A stretch of DNA of 5,545 bases, taken from an uncultured Bacteroides sp. (GTDB lineage Bacteria > Bacteroidota > Bacteroidia > Bacteroidales > UBA11471). Both the position numbers and the translations under genes were made by a program. The stretch lies in contig CAJLYN010000160.1 in the NCBI GenBank assembly GCA_905210875.1, forward strand, positions 1 to 5,545, given 5' to 3'. Below the pieces are notes generated by a model, which made no database searches, was not told the origin of the DNA, and worked only from the letters and a program-made list of their open reading frames with translations. Below, in pieces: positions 1 to 5,395 of this stretch (positions within the stretch are counted from its first letter, which is position 1; each line of letters starts with the position of its first letter).

Positions 1-151
1 AAGCCGCTACGATTAATCCCGCATAATATAAGAAAGGGATAAACGGGGATAAGGCATTAGGTAACGTCTTAAAGGTTTTCCCGCAATAACGACATTGTGT
101 GCTGGGTTTTGGTATGTCTTCATTACAAAAAGGACATTTTTTATATTCCAT
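1..151 (-). CDS. Zinc-ribbon membrane protein, N-terminal 50 residues (partial)
   Basis: The window edge cuts this gene, so only the first 50 codons are visible, starting from the ATG at 151-149. The protein opens with two CxxC knuckles, CPFC (residues 6-9) and CRYC (residues 20-23), spaced as in short zinc ribbons that bind one zinc ion through four cysteines. From about residue 34 the chain becomes hydrophobic (PFIPFLYYAGLIVAA), which looks like the start of a transmembrane helix. Small proteins with a cytosolic zinc ribbon followed by membrane helices are widespread and mostly of unknown function. An overlapping ATG five bases upstream is in another frame and lacks the cysteine pattern. 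The gene starts 26 bases after the stop of the lipoprotein gene on the same strand, so the two are probably co-transcribed. The cysteine pattern makes the frame secure; the function is unknown. Confidence 0.8.
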   Translation of the reverse strand, partial: MEYKKCPFCNEDIPKPSTQCRYCGKTFKTLPNALSPFIPFLYYAGLIVAA

Positions 152-177
152 GGCATTAGATTTTATGTGAGAATTAA

Positions 178-801
178 TTAATTATTTACTCGTTTGAAAG
201 AAAAGAAGCCGTCGCTGGCAATAAAAGAGAGTGTATCCCCTTCGATGGTTAAATTTTTGTATGACCCTTCATTTATGTTATCTTGTTCGTACTGTTCGTA
301 AAATTCTTTAAAAGCATTTTTTTGTAATTCTTTTGTTATTTCCCCTTCGAAGGGAGTTGTAAATATTTCTATCAAAGCATTGCCAAAATCCATGATTTCA
401 TCTGTGAGAAACGGACTCTCGGCCACGCTCATATCTACATCATCTATTGTAACCTTTAAAGTATTTAGGTCGTATAGTAATACCAAGTCTCCAAACAAAA
501 CTTCGTACCTCCCTCCGATGAGGCTATTCACAGTATAGTTTATCAGTATGTTATCTTCTTCGATAGTTTCTTCCATAGAGTAGCTTCTATATTCGCTGAA
601 TATTCCTCCATCGGTTTTATTACTTTCTTTATATTTAAAGCGGTAAAATAATGTTTGTGTGTAAGGGGTTCCATCTTCTGTAACGAAATCTAAATACCCA
701 ATCCATTTTCCTTCGAGGTCCCGAGCCAATTGGTTGTCTTGACAACCAGTTAAAAATACAGCTCCTAAAACAAGTGCAACAGAGATTCCTTTTAGTTTCA
801 T
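178..801 (-). CDS. Putative lipoprotein, possibly with a lipocalin-like beta-barrel
   Basis: This is a complete 207-residue protein. It begins with a lipoprotein signal peptide: Lys at 2 and 4, a hydrophobic stretch (6-17) and the lipobox LTGC ending at Cys20, the predicted lipidated residue. The mature part is acidic and rich in alternating hydrophobic residues. Near its start, LEGKWIGYLDF (29-39) has the L-G-W spacing seen in the first strand of small Bacteroidota lipocalin-like lipoproteins. It ends with strand-like segments (about 183-204), and a more helical piece lies at about 135-172. The lipocalin suggestion is inference from this pattern only, and I do not recognise a named family. 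The ATG at 801-799 is preceded by AAAGGAAA, a reasonable ribosome-binding site. The structured element at 862-945 lies 60 bases upstream in the same orientation and could be in its leader. The zinc-ribbon gene follows 26 bases downstream. Base composition is visibly more AT-rich than nadB or the GH43 gene. Confidence 0.85.
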   Translation of the reverse strand: MKLKGISVALVLGAVFLTGCQDNQLARDLEGKWIGYLDFVTEDGTPYTQTLFYRFKYKESNKTDGGIFSEYRSYSMEETIEEDNILINYTVNSLIGGRYEVLFGDLVLLYDLNTLKVTIDDVDMSVAESPFLTDEIMDFGNALIEIFTTPFEGEITKELQKNAFKEFYEQYEQDNINEGSYKNLTIEGDTLSFIASDGFFSFKRVNN

Positions 802-861
802 ATTTTCCTTTTTTGAGTTGATAGTGTTTTTGATTTTATTTGCTGCTGTTATAAAAGAAAA

Positions 862-945
862 GGGACGCAGCCATCGCTTTTTCTCTTACTCGGTAAGGCT
901 CTGGTAAGCCAGAAGTTCTAAGACGAAAAAAGCAGTCTGCGCCCC
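862..945 (-). other. Structured element, left copy
   Basis: On the minus strand the outer stem GGGGCGCAG/CTGCGTCCC (plus positions 937-945 and 862-870) is nine pairs with one G-T. A second stem pairs 926-933 with 876-883, and TCTTA pairs with TAAGA (919-923 with 884-888). The inner hairpin GGCT/AGCC (907-910 with 897-900) presents the loop TACCAG. Conserved blocks lie at 912-920, 900-907 and 888-894. Two imperfect pairs (865:942 and 883:926) are G-T when read on the minus strand but A-C on the plus strand, which favours the minus strand as the folded one. The stem is followed at once by a T-rich run (TTTTCTTTT, minus strand), so it may also act as a terminator or attenuator. Confidence 0.6.
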
Positions 946-952
946 ATGGGGG

Positions 953-1038
953 GTACAAACTTGACTTTGACGCTTATTGTAGAACTTCTTAAATTTACCA
1001 GATTTAACCGAGTTCAATAATTGTCAGACAAGTTGTGC
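953..1038 (+). other. Structured element, right copy
   Basis: The outer stem pairs 953-963 with 1029-1038 (ten pairs, one bulged A at 957, one G-T). A middle stem pairs 969-971 with 1023-1025 and TTATTG (974-979) with CAATAA (1015-1020). The inner hairpin TTAAAT/ATTTAA (989-994 with 1002-1007) presents the loop TTACCAG. Conserved blocks lie at 980-988, 995-1002 and 1007-1013. The trinucleotides ACT (984-986) and AGT (1011-1013) can also pair, as their counterparts can in the left copy, leaving TAGA mostly bulged. Stem sequences share nothing with the left copy, yet the layout is the same. Confidence 0.6.
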
Positions 1039-1066
1039 AATATGTTACAAGAGTATGGAATGTCTG

Positions 1067-1103
1067 TTTTTTACCTCCTTTTTTAGGTTCCGGAGGTAAA
1101 GAA
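1067..1103. other. Inverted repeat / hairpin containing an SD-like GGAGGT
   Basis: Bases 1067-1078 pair with 1092-1103: twelve pairs with one T-G and a 13-base loop. The left arm contains ACCTCC and the right arm GGAGGT. There is no clean T-tract right after it on either strand; a short T-run at 1109-1115 follows on the plus strand. It may end transcripts coming from the structured elements, but this is uncertain. No credible coding start follows the SD-like sequence. Confidence 0.45.
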
Positions 1104-1279
1104 AATAAATTTTTCCTTAAAACACAAACTCAACGTAAAATATCGCCGACTGCTTTGTGCAGGCAAAGGTCTTTGCGTGATGTGCCAAATCGTTGCATAG
1201 CTTGAAAAAAGTTGTGCATAAATAGAGCGGGAGATGGGTAAAATGGGGGTGCACGGGAATATACTTTGATGGAAATTTG
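1104..1279. other. Intergenic stretch without a recognised gene
   Basis: I see no supported open frame or RNA gene here. The only local structure is a set of short complementary pieces: CTTTG (1153-1157), CAAAG (1164-1168) and CTTTG again (1171-1175). The middle piece could pair with either neighbour, and GCAAAGGTCTTTGC (1163-1176) is a dyad. The helices are only five or six pairs, so a regulatory role is speculative. The stretch leads into the nadB promoter. Confidence 0.5.
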
Positions 1280-1287
1280 TATATTTG
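1280..1287 (+). promoter_or_regulatory. nadB promoter, -7 element
   Basis: TATATTTG matches the Bacteroidota -7 consensus TAnnTTTG exactly and lies 42 bases before the nadB ATG. A TTTG at 1265-1268 is too close (11 bases) to be a standard -33 element, and nothing convincing sits at the usual spacing of about 19. Transcription would start near 1292-1295, giving a leader of about 35 bases. Confidence 0.6.
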
Positions 1288-1296
1288 CCGCAAGAA

Positions 1297-1316
1297 CACC
1301 GGAACAAATGCCGGTG
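1297..1316 (+). other. Hairpin in the nadB leader
   Basis: CACCGG (1297-1302) pairs with CCGGTG (1311-1316), six perfect pairs around an eight-base loop, ending 13 bases before the start codon. It would lie at the 5' end of the predicted transcript and may stabilise it or affect translation. It does not resemble the NAD riboswitch classes I know. Confidence 0.4.
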
Positions 1317-1329
1317 AAAGAAAGAGTGT

Positions 1330-2916
1330 ATGGTATATAAATACGATTTTTTGGTGATAGGTTCGGGCATTGCCGGAATGAGTTTCGCCCTGAAAGTGGC
1401 CCACAAGGGAAAAGTGGCTCTCATCTGCAAAGCCGGTCTCGAAGAGGCCAATACCTATTTTGCGCAAGGCGGCATCGCTTCGGTGACCAATCTTGCGGTA
1501 GACAACTTCGAGAAGCATATCGAAGACACGATGATTGCCGGTGACTGGATAAGCGACCGGCAGGCTGTGGAGAAGGTGGTGCGCGAAGCCCCCGGACAGA
1601 TAAAGCAGCTCATTGAGTGGGGCGTGCAGTTCGACAAGAAGGAGAACGGCGAGTTTGACCTCCATCGGGAGGGCGGCCACTCCGAGTTCCGTATTCTGCA
1701 TCACAAAGACAACACCGGTGCCGAGATACAGACCAGCCTCATCAATGCGGTGAAGCAGCACCCCAATATCACGATATTCAAAAACCATTTCGCCGTCGAA
1801 ATCATTACCCAGCACCACTTGGGCATCATCGTTACGCGATACACCCCCGGCATCAAGTGTTACGGTGCCTATGTGCTCGATGAGGAGACGGGTGAGGTAG
1901 ATACCTTCCTTTCCAAGGTTACTGTCATGGCCACAGGGGGTTGCGAGGCGGTATATCGCAACACGACCAATCCGCTGGTGGCTACGGGCGACGGCATTGC
2001 CATGGTATACCGTGCCAAGGGTGCGGTGAAAGACATGGAGTTTATCCAGTTTCACCCCACGGCGCTTTATCACCCCGGTGACCGACCCAGTTTTCTCATT
2101 ACCGAGGCCATGCGCGGATACGGTGCCGTGCTGCGCAACCAGGCCGGTGAGGAGTTCATGCAGAAGTACGACCCGCGTCTCTCGCTGGCACCGCGCGACA
2201 TTGTGGCCCGTGCCATCGACAAGGAGATGAAGCAGCGCGGCGAAGACCACGTCTTCCTCGATGTTACCCACAAAGACCCCGAAGAGACCAAGCGCCACTT
2301 CCCCAACATCTACAAGCATTGCCTCTCGATAGGTATCGATATTACCAAAGATTACATACCTGTGGCACCGGCCGCCCACTACTTGTGTGGAGGTATCAAG
2401 GTCGACCTCGACGGACAGTCGAGCATACGCCGGCTCTATGCCCTGGGCGAGTGCTCCTGCACCGGTCTGCACGGAGGTAACCGTCTGGCCTCGAATTCGC
2501 TCATTGAGGCCGTCGTTTATGCCGACGCCGCTGCCCGCCATGCCCTGAGCGTGTTTGAACGTTACGATTTCAATACCGACATTCCCGAGTGGAACGCCGA
2601 AGGTACCATCACCAACGAAGAGCGTATTCTCATTACCCAGAGCATGAAGGAGGTGAATCAGATCATGGAGTCGTATGTGGGCATCGTGCGCAGCAACGTG
2701 CGCCTCACCCGGGCCTGGAACCGCCTCGACATTCTCTACGAAGAGACCGAGAGCCTCTTCAAGCGCAGCAAGGCCTCGCGCGAGATATGCGAGTTGCGCA
2801 ACATGATAAACGTGGGTTATCTCATCACCCGTCAGGCCATGGAGCGCAAGGAGAGCCGCGGGTTGCACTACACCATCGATTATCCCCACGCCGCAACTAC
2901 CGGTGAGAAGAAATAA
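1330..2916 (+). CDS. nadB: L-aspartate oxidase
   Basis: This cytosolic flavoenzyme oxidises L-aspartate to iminoaspartate, which NadA condenses with dihydroxyacetone phosphate to make quinolinate, the first steps of de novo NAD synthesis. The 528-residue length is normal. The N-terminal FAD-binding motif GSGIAG is at 11-16, and NTYFAQGGIA (41-50) is the usual second flavin contact. HREGGHSEFRILHHKDNTGAEI-type sequence lies at 112-133, ATGG at 201-204 and TTNP...TGDGIAM at 212-225. Residues matching the E. coli active site are visible: His242 in HPTALYHP, Thr258-Glu259 in TEAMRG, Arg289 in APRDIVARAID and His350 in AAHYLCGG. GLHGGNRLASNSLIEA (379-394) is the family signature near the flavin, and a helical C-terminal domain (about 430-515) follows. 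The related fumarate reductase flavoproteins are less likely given the GECSCTGLHG...ASNSL pattern and the length. The ATG at 1330 leads straight into the flavin fold; only a purine-rich GAAAGAAAGAG precedes it. nadA and nadC are not adjacent. Confidence 0.97.
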   Translation: MVYKYDFLVIGSGIAGMSFALKVAHKGKVALICKAGLEEANTYFAQGGIASVTNLAVDNFEKHIEDTMIAGDWISDRQAVEKVVREAPGQIKQLIEWGVQFDKKENGEFDLHREGGHSEFRILHHKDNTGAEIQTSLINAVKQHPNITIFKNHFAVEIITQHHLGIIVTRYTPGIKCYGAYVLDEETGEVDTFLSKVTVMATGGCEAVYRNTTNPLVATGDGIAMVYRAKGAVKDMEFIQFHPTALYHPGDRPSFLITEAMRGYGAVLRNQAGEEFMQKYDPRLSLAPRDIVARAIDKEMKQRGEDHVFLDVTHKDPEETKRHFPNIYKHCLSIGIDITKDYIPVAPAAHYLCGGIKVDLDGQSSIRRLYALGECSCTGLHGGNRLASNSLIEAVVYADAAARHALSVFERYDFNTDIPEWNAEGTITNEERILITQSMKEVNQIMESYVGIVRSNVRLTRAWNRLDILYEETESLFKRSKASREICELRNMINVGYLITRQAMERKESRGLHYTIDYPHAATTGEKK

Positions 2917-2940
2917 CGGCATTGTTGCCGTATGAGAAAG

Positions 2941-2977
2941 CAAGCGCCTGTTCTCCATCGCGGAGAACAGGCGCTTG
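2941..2977. terminator. Bidirectional intrinsic terminator
   Basis: Bases 2941-2956 and 2962-2977 form a perfect 16-pair stem with a five-base loop (ATCGC). It sits 24 bases after the nadB stop and 58 bases beyond the stop of the convergent gene on the other strand, where it can serve both. T-tracts are poor on both sides (TCGTTTGTCGTCT on plus, CTTTCTC on minus), but the stem is unusually strong. Confidence 0.85.
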
Positions 2978-3001
2978 TCGTTTGTCGTCTCTGTTCCGTT
3001 G

Positions 3002-3034
3002 CGTGTGCCGTCTGTGGTCCGGCAACGGCACGCG
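3002..3034 (-). terminator. Possible second terminator hairpin for the minus-strand gene
   Basis: Bases 3002-3011 pair with 3025-3034 (ten pairs, one G-T, 13-base loop) directly after the stop codon of the minus-strand gene. A competing seven-pair stem, 2996-3002 with 3022-3028, shares part of the same sequence, so only one can form at a time. No T-tract follows, so termination here is uncertain. Confidence 0.4.
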
Positions 3035-3035
3035 G

Positions 3036-3581
3036 TTATTGCTGGTAGGGAACAGCGAGTGTTACCACCTTTCCGTTGTATTTTTCTACCGAAGAGGTGA
3101 GGTAACGGTAGGCATTGTCCAGACTGAGACCTTTTATGGAAGAGGTGGTCTTGTTGGAATGGGTATCGTTGTTGGAACTCGTGTAAGAGATATTCACGTT
3201 GTTGAGTCCGGTGATGTTGAACGTTGTTTTGTCGGTAACAATGGCCTCTTTCTCTTTCAAGGTGGCATTGACCGATATTTGGGCTTCAAAGGGAGCTTTT
3301 ACATCGTTCAGGGTTACGCTCCACGGGTAAGAGTCGACCACCACATTCTCGGTCATGGTGCCGTCGGCATTTTTATAGGAGACCGTCAGGTCATAGAACA
3401 GGAGGTTGTCAAACCCCGTGATGTTGGCGTCGAGCAAACCCAGACTCCCTACCTCGTAGGTTACAGTATAAGTTGTCTCTCCGGTTGTCGAGGTGAGGAT
3501 ATCGGTATTATCATTTTCGTTTTCGTCATACGACACAAGTCCCGCCAAAAGGGGAATCATCAGAAGAAAAAGATGTTTCAT
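3036..3581 (-). CDS. Small exported protein, former lipoprotein?
   Basis: This 181-residue protein is not one I recognise. It starts with a signal peptide: Lys2-His3, a hydrophobic core at 4-16, then LVSYDENEND. Bacteroidota lipoproteins typically have LVSCD at this point, but here position 18 is Tyr (TAT), a one-base change from Cys (TGT), and the protein contains no cysteine at all. It may therefore be secreted into the periplasm, or stay tethered by an uncleaved signal. The mature part is low in charge, rich in Thr, Asn, Ser and Val, and strand-like from about 37 onward (TTYTVTYEV, LLFYDLTVSYKNADG, PWSVTLNDV, QISVNATLKE, VNISYTSS). This suggests a small beta-sandwich or Ig-like domain, with a probable short helix at 155-168. 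The start at 3581-3579 has no clear ribosome site, which is common in Bacteroidota. Its own promoter lies close upstream, and it is convergent with nadB and divergent from the GH43 gene. Function unknown. Confidence 0.8.
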   Translation of the reverse strand: MKHLFLLMIPLLAGLVSYDENENDNTDILTSTTGETTYTVTYEVGSLGLLDANITGFDNLLFYDLTVSYKNADGTMTENVVVDSYPWSVTLNDVKAPFEAQISVNATLKEKEAIVTDKTTFNITGLNNVNISYTSSNNDTHSNKTTSSIKGLSLDNAYRYLTSSVEKYNGKVVTLAVPYQQ

Positions 3582-3612
3582 AGCAGTTTGTTTTTAAAAA
3601 GAAAATTTCGTG

Positions 3613-3643
3613 CAAATTTAAAAATTCCCCGTGAATAAACAGA
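3613..3643 (-). promoter_or_regulatory. Promoter of the small exported-protein gene
   Basis: Read on the minus strand, TAAATTTG (3620-3613) matches the Bacteroidota -7 consensus TAnnTTTG exactly. TCTG (3643-3640) lies 19 bases upstream, the normal spacing for the TTTG -33 element, with one mismatch. The leader to the ATG would be about 25 bases. Confidence 0.55.
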
Positions 3644-3681
3644 GAGAAGAGTGGGGAAGAAAAATATGAAAAATTTTGTAT

Positions 3682-3689
3682 TATCTTTG
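3682..3689 (+). promoter_or_regulatory. Promoter of the GH43 gene, -7 element
   Basis: TATCTTTG is a perfect match to TAnnTTTG, placed about 115 bases before the GH43 start codon. I see no TTTG at the expected -33 distance; the region there is purine-rich. Weak -33 sequences are common at regulated promoters, so an activator may be needed. Transcription would start near 3694-3696. Confidence 0.55.
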
Positions 3690-3695
3690 TCGTAG

Positions 3696-3760
3696 ACCGG
3701 TAGTGCCGTGGCAGGGTCTGCAATCGAAAACCGTGTTTTGTAGCACCCGTCCTGCCCGGT
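3696..3760 (+). other. Possible structured 5' leader of the GH43 gene
   Basis: ACCGG (3696-3700) can pair with CCGGT (3756-3760), GCAGG (3711-3715) with CCTGC (3751-3755), and AAAAC (3727-3731) with GTTTT (3735-3739), giving a nested fold that begins at about the predicted 5' end of the transcript. The ACCGG could instead pair with a second CCGGT at 3769-3773. The helices are short, and the role, if any, is unknown. Confidence 0.35.
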
Positions 3761-3802
3761 ATCTGTTGCCGGTGATTGAAAATAGAAAAAGAGAAAGATT
3801 CC

Positions 3803-5362
3803 ATGAAAAAACAGATTCTTGCCGCCTGGCTTTTGGCTGTCGCCGTTGTGGGGGCACCGGCCCAGTCGACCACCGCTTGGGGCGACCAGGGTAACGGCAC
3901 CTATGTGAACCCGATACTCAATGCCGACTATTCCGACCCCGATGTGATACGCGTGGGGGAGAAATACTATATGGTATGTTCCGACTTCCACTACATCGGT
4001 ATGCCCGTTTTGGAATCGGACGACATGGTCAACTGGACCATCATCTCCCAGGTCTACGACCGGTTTGACTATCCCAAGTGGGACGACAACCGCCGCTTTG
4101 CCGGCGGTTCCTGGGCCCCCACCATACGTTACCACGATGGTAAGTTCTGGGTCTTCTTCTGCACCCCGCACGAGGGGCTCTTCATGACAACCGCCACCGA
4201 CCCCCGCGGGCCGTGGGCGCCGCTGCACCGTGTCGTGGCCGTCGAGAAGTGGGAAGACCCGTGCCCCTTCTGGGACGAAGACGGACAGGCCTACCTCGGC
4301 CGCAGCCGCCACGGGGCAGGCCCCATCATCATACACAAGATGAGCCCCGACGGGCGTGAGCTGCTCGACGACGGCTTTACCGTCTATACCGGTCCCGTGG
4401 CCGAGGGTACGAAGATATACAAGCGCGACGGCTATTACTACATCAGCATACCCGAGGGTGGGGTAGAGGTAGGCTGGCAGACGGTGCTTCGCTCGCGCAA
4501 CATCTATGGCCCTTATGAGAAAAAAGTGGTGATGGAACAGGGAAGCACCCCCATCAATGGTCCGCACCAGGGAGCACTGGTCGACACGCCCGACGGGGAG
4601 TGGTGGTTCTACCATTTCCAGTTTGTGCAGCCCATCGGCCGTGTGGTACATTTGCAGCCGGCGCACTGGAAAGACGGTTGGCCCGTCATCGGGGTCGACA
4701 TCGACATGAACGGCATCGGCGAGCCGGTGCGGGGGTGGACCAAGCCGCGCGTTGCCTCGGCCGGCGGCGACATTACGTTGCCCCAGTCGAGCGACGATTT
4801 TTCGGCACCCCGTCTCGGCGTGCAGTGGCAATACAACCACAACCCGCGCCCCGAGTGTGTGTCGCTTACCGCCCGCAAGGGGTGGCTGCGCCTCACCGCT
4901 TTGCAGGGCGACAGCCTGAAAGCCTCGCACAATATGCTCTCGCAGAAGACCATGGGTTACCACTCCGAGGCGACAACCCGCCTCGACTTTTCGCGTATGG
5001 TCGATGGGCAGCGGGCCGGACTGCTCTGTGCCGGCAACCTTTTCAACGGTATCGGCGTGATGTGTAAGCAGGGCAGGAAAATTCTCTACCTGGAAAAAGA
5101 CGGACGTGTAGAGGAGATTACCGCCGTAGGCGGAAAAACAGTCTACCTGCGTGCCGTTGTCGACTATCCGGCCAACAGCCACCGCCTCTATTACAGCACC
5201 GATGGCAAACGCTATGTCGAGGCCGGAGAACCTTACGCCCTTAAATTCGGCAGCTGGAAAGGAACCCGTGTGGGGCTCTATACCTACAATGTAGGGGGCG
5301 ACGGCGGCGTGGCCGACTTCGACTTCTTTACCTACACCACCGATGGTCCCGGAGCCAAATAG
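3803..5362 (+). CDS. Secreted GH43-family glycosidase (arabinofuranosidase/xylosidase type)
   Basis: This predicted exo-glycosidase releases arabinose or xylose from plant polysaccharides such as arabinoxylan or arabinan. The 519-residue protein has a signal peptide (KK at 2-3, hydrophobic 5-17, cleavage likely after APA at 18-20). The five-bladed GH43 propeller starts at NPILNADYSDPDVIR (36-50). Its three acidic catalytic residues are recognisable: Asp45 in SDPD (general base), Asp152 in WEDPCPFWDEDG (pKa modulator) and Glu201 in VAEGTKIYKRDGYYY (general acid). HQGALVDTPDGEWWFYHFQ (255-273) and GRVVHLQPAHWKDGWPVIG (279-297) complete the propeller. Residues about 330-515 form a second, concanavalin-like beta-sandwich of the kind found C-terminal in GH43 xylosidases, often helping to shape the active site. 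The exact subfamily and substrate cannot be fixed by eye. An in-frame TTG at 3776 would add nine charged residues before the signal peptide, so I chose the ATG at 3803, preceded by GAGAAAGA. No SusC/SusD genes are in view. Confidence 0.93.
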   Translation: MKKQILAAWLLAVAVVGAPAQSTTAWGDQGNGTYVNPILNADYSDPDVIRVGEKYYMVCSDFHYIGMPVLESDDMVNWTIISQVYDRFDYPKWDDNRRFAGGSWAPTIRYHDGKFWVFFCTPHEGLFMTTATDPRGPWAPLHRVVAVEKWEDPCPFWDEDGQAYLGRSRHGAGPIIIHKMSPDGRELLDDGFTVYTGPVAEGTKIYKRDGYYYISIPEGGVEVGWQTVLRSRNIYGPYEKKVVMEQGSTPINGPHQGALVDTPDGEWWFYHFQFVQPIGRVVHLQPAHWKDGWPVIGVDIDMNGIGEPVRGWTKPRVASAGGDITLPQSSDDFSAPRLGVQWQYNHNPRPECVSLTARKGWLRLTALQGDSLKASHNMLSQKTMGYHSEATTRLDFSRMVDGQRAGLLCAGNLFNGIGVMCKQGRKILYLEKDGRVEEITAVGGKTVYLRAVVDYPANSHRLYYSTDGKRYVEAGEPYALKFGSWKGTRVGLYTYNVGGDGGVADFDFFTYTTDGPGAK

Positions 5363-5395
5363 TTGTAATGTAACATTGATAATGCTTACAAAATA

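Larger units (their letters stand above)
862..1038. repeat. Inverted pair of related structured elements
   Basis: Two copies of one element face away from each other, one on the minus strand (862-945) and one on the plus strand (953-1038). Read in their own orientations both carry, in the same order, TAGAACTTC, TTACCAGA and ACCGAGT. Between and around these identical blocks the sequences are unrelated but form stems at equivalent places. The copies are separated by 7 bases, and the palindrome CCCCATGGGG (942-951) overlaps the edge of the left copy near the centre of symmetry. No open reading frame is supported here. The arrangement could be a small mobile element, paired recombination sites or two divergent structured RNAs. 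Confidence 0.7.

Noticed and set aside
862..1038. An integron attC site or CRISPR repeat as the explanation for the structured pair
   Set aside because: The GTTRRRY/RYYYAAC boxes do not appear as a proper pair, there are only two inverted copies, and no regular spacers or cas or integrase genes are present.
1055..1099. A 14-codon frame (MECLFFTSFFRFRR) as a leader peptide
   Set aside because: It overlaps the hairpin at 1067-1103, has no ribosome site or regulatory residue pattern, and is too short to support.
1117..2958. A 613-codon open frame antisense to nadB
   Set aside because: It runs opposite a clear NadB in a GC-richer gene where antisense stops are rare. Its translation shows no family pattern and it begins and ends in intergenic DNA.
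2922..3638. A 238-codon plus-strand frame over the terminator and the minus-strand gene
   Set aside because: It crosses a perfect terminator hairpin and lies opposite a frame with a signal peptide and its own promoter; the translation looks random.
3776..3802. TTG as the GH43 start, giving nine extra residues
   Set aside because: The added residues (MKIEKEKDS) would put charged sequence ahead of a normal signal peptide that starts exactly at the ATG at 3803.
3578..5182. A 534-codon open frame antisense to the GH43 gene
   Set aside because: It is a shadow of the strongly supported GH43 reading frame with no recognisable domain, and it overlaps the divergent promoter region.
5365..5390. A terminator hairpin after the GH43 gene (TGTAA/TTACA, AATGT/ACATT)
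   Set aside because: The stems are five AT-rich pairs without a T-tract and too weak to call.
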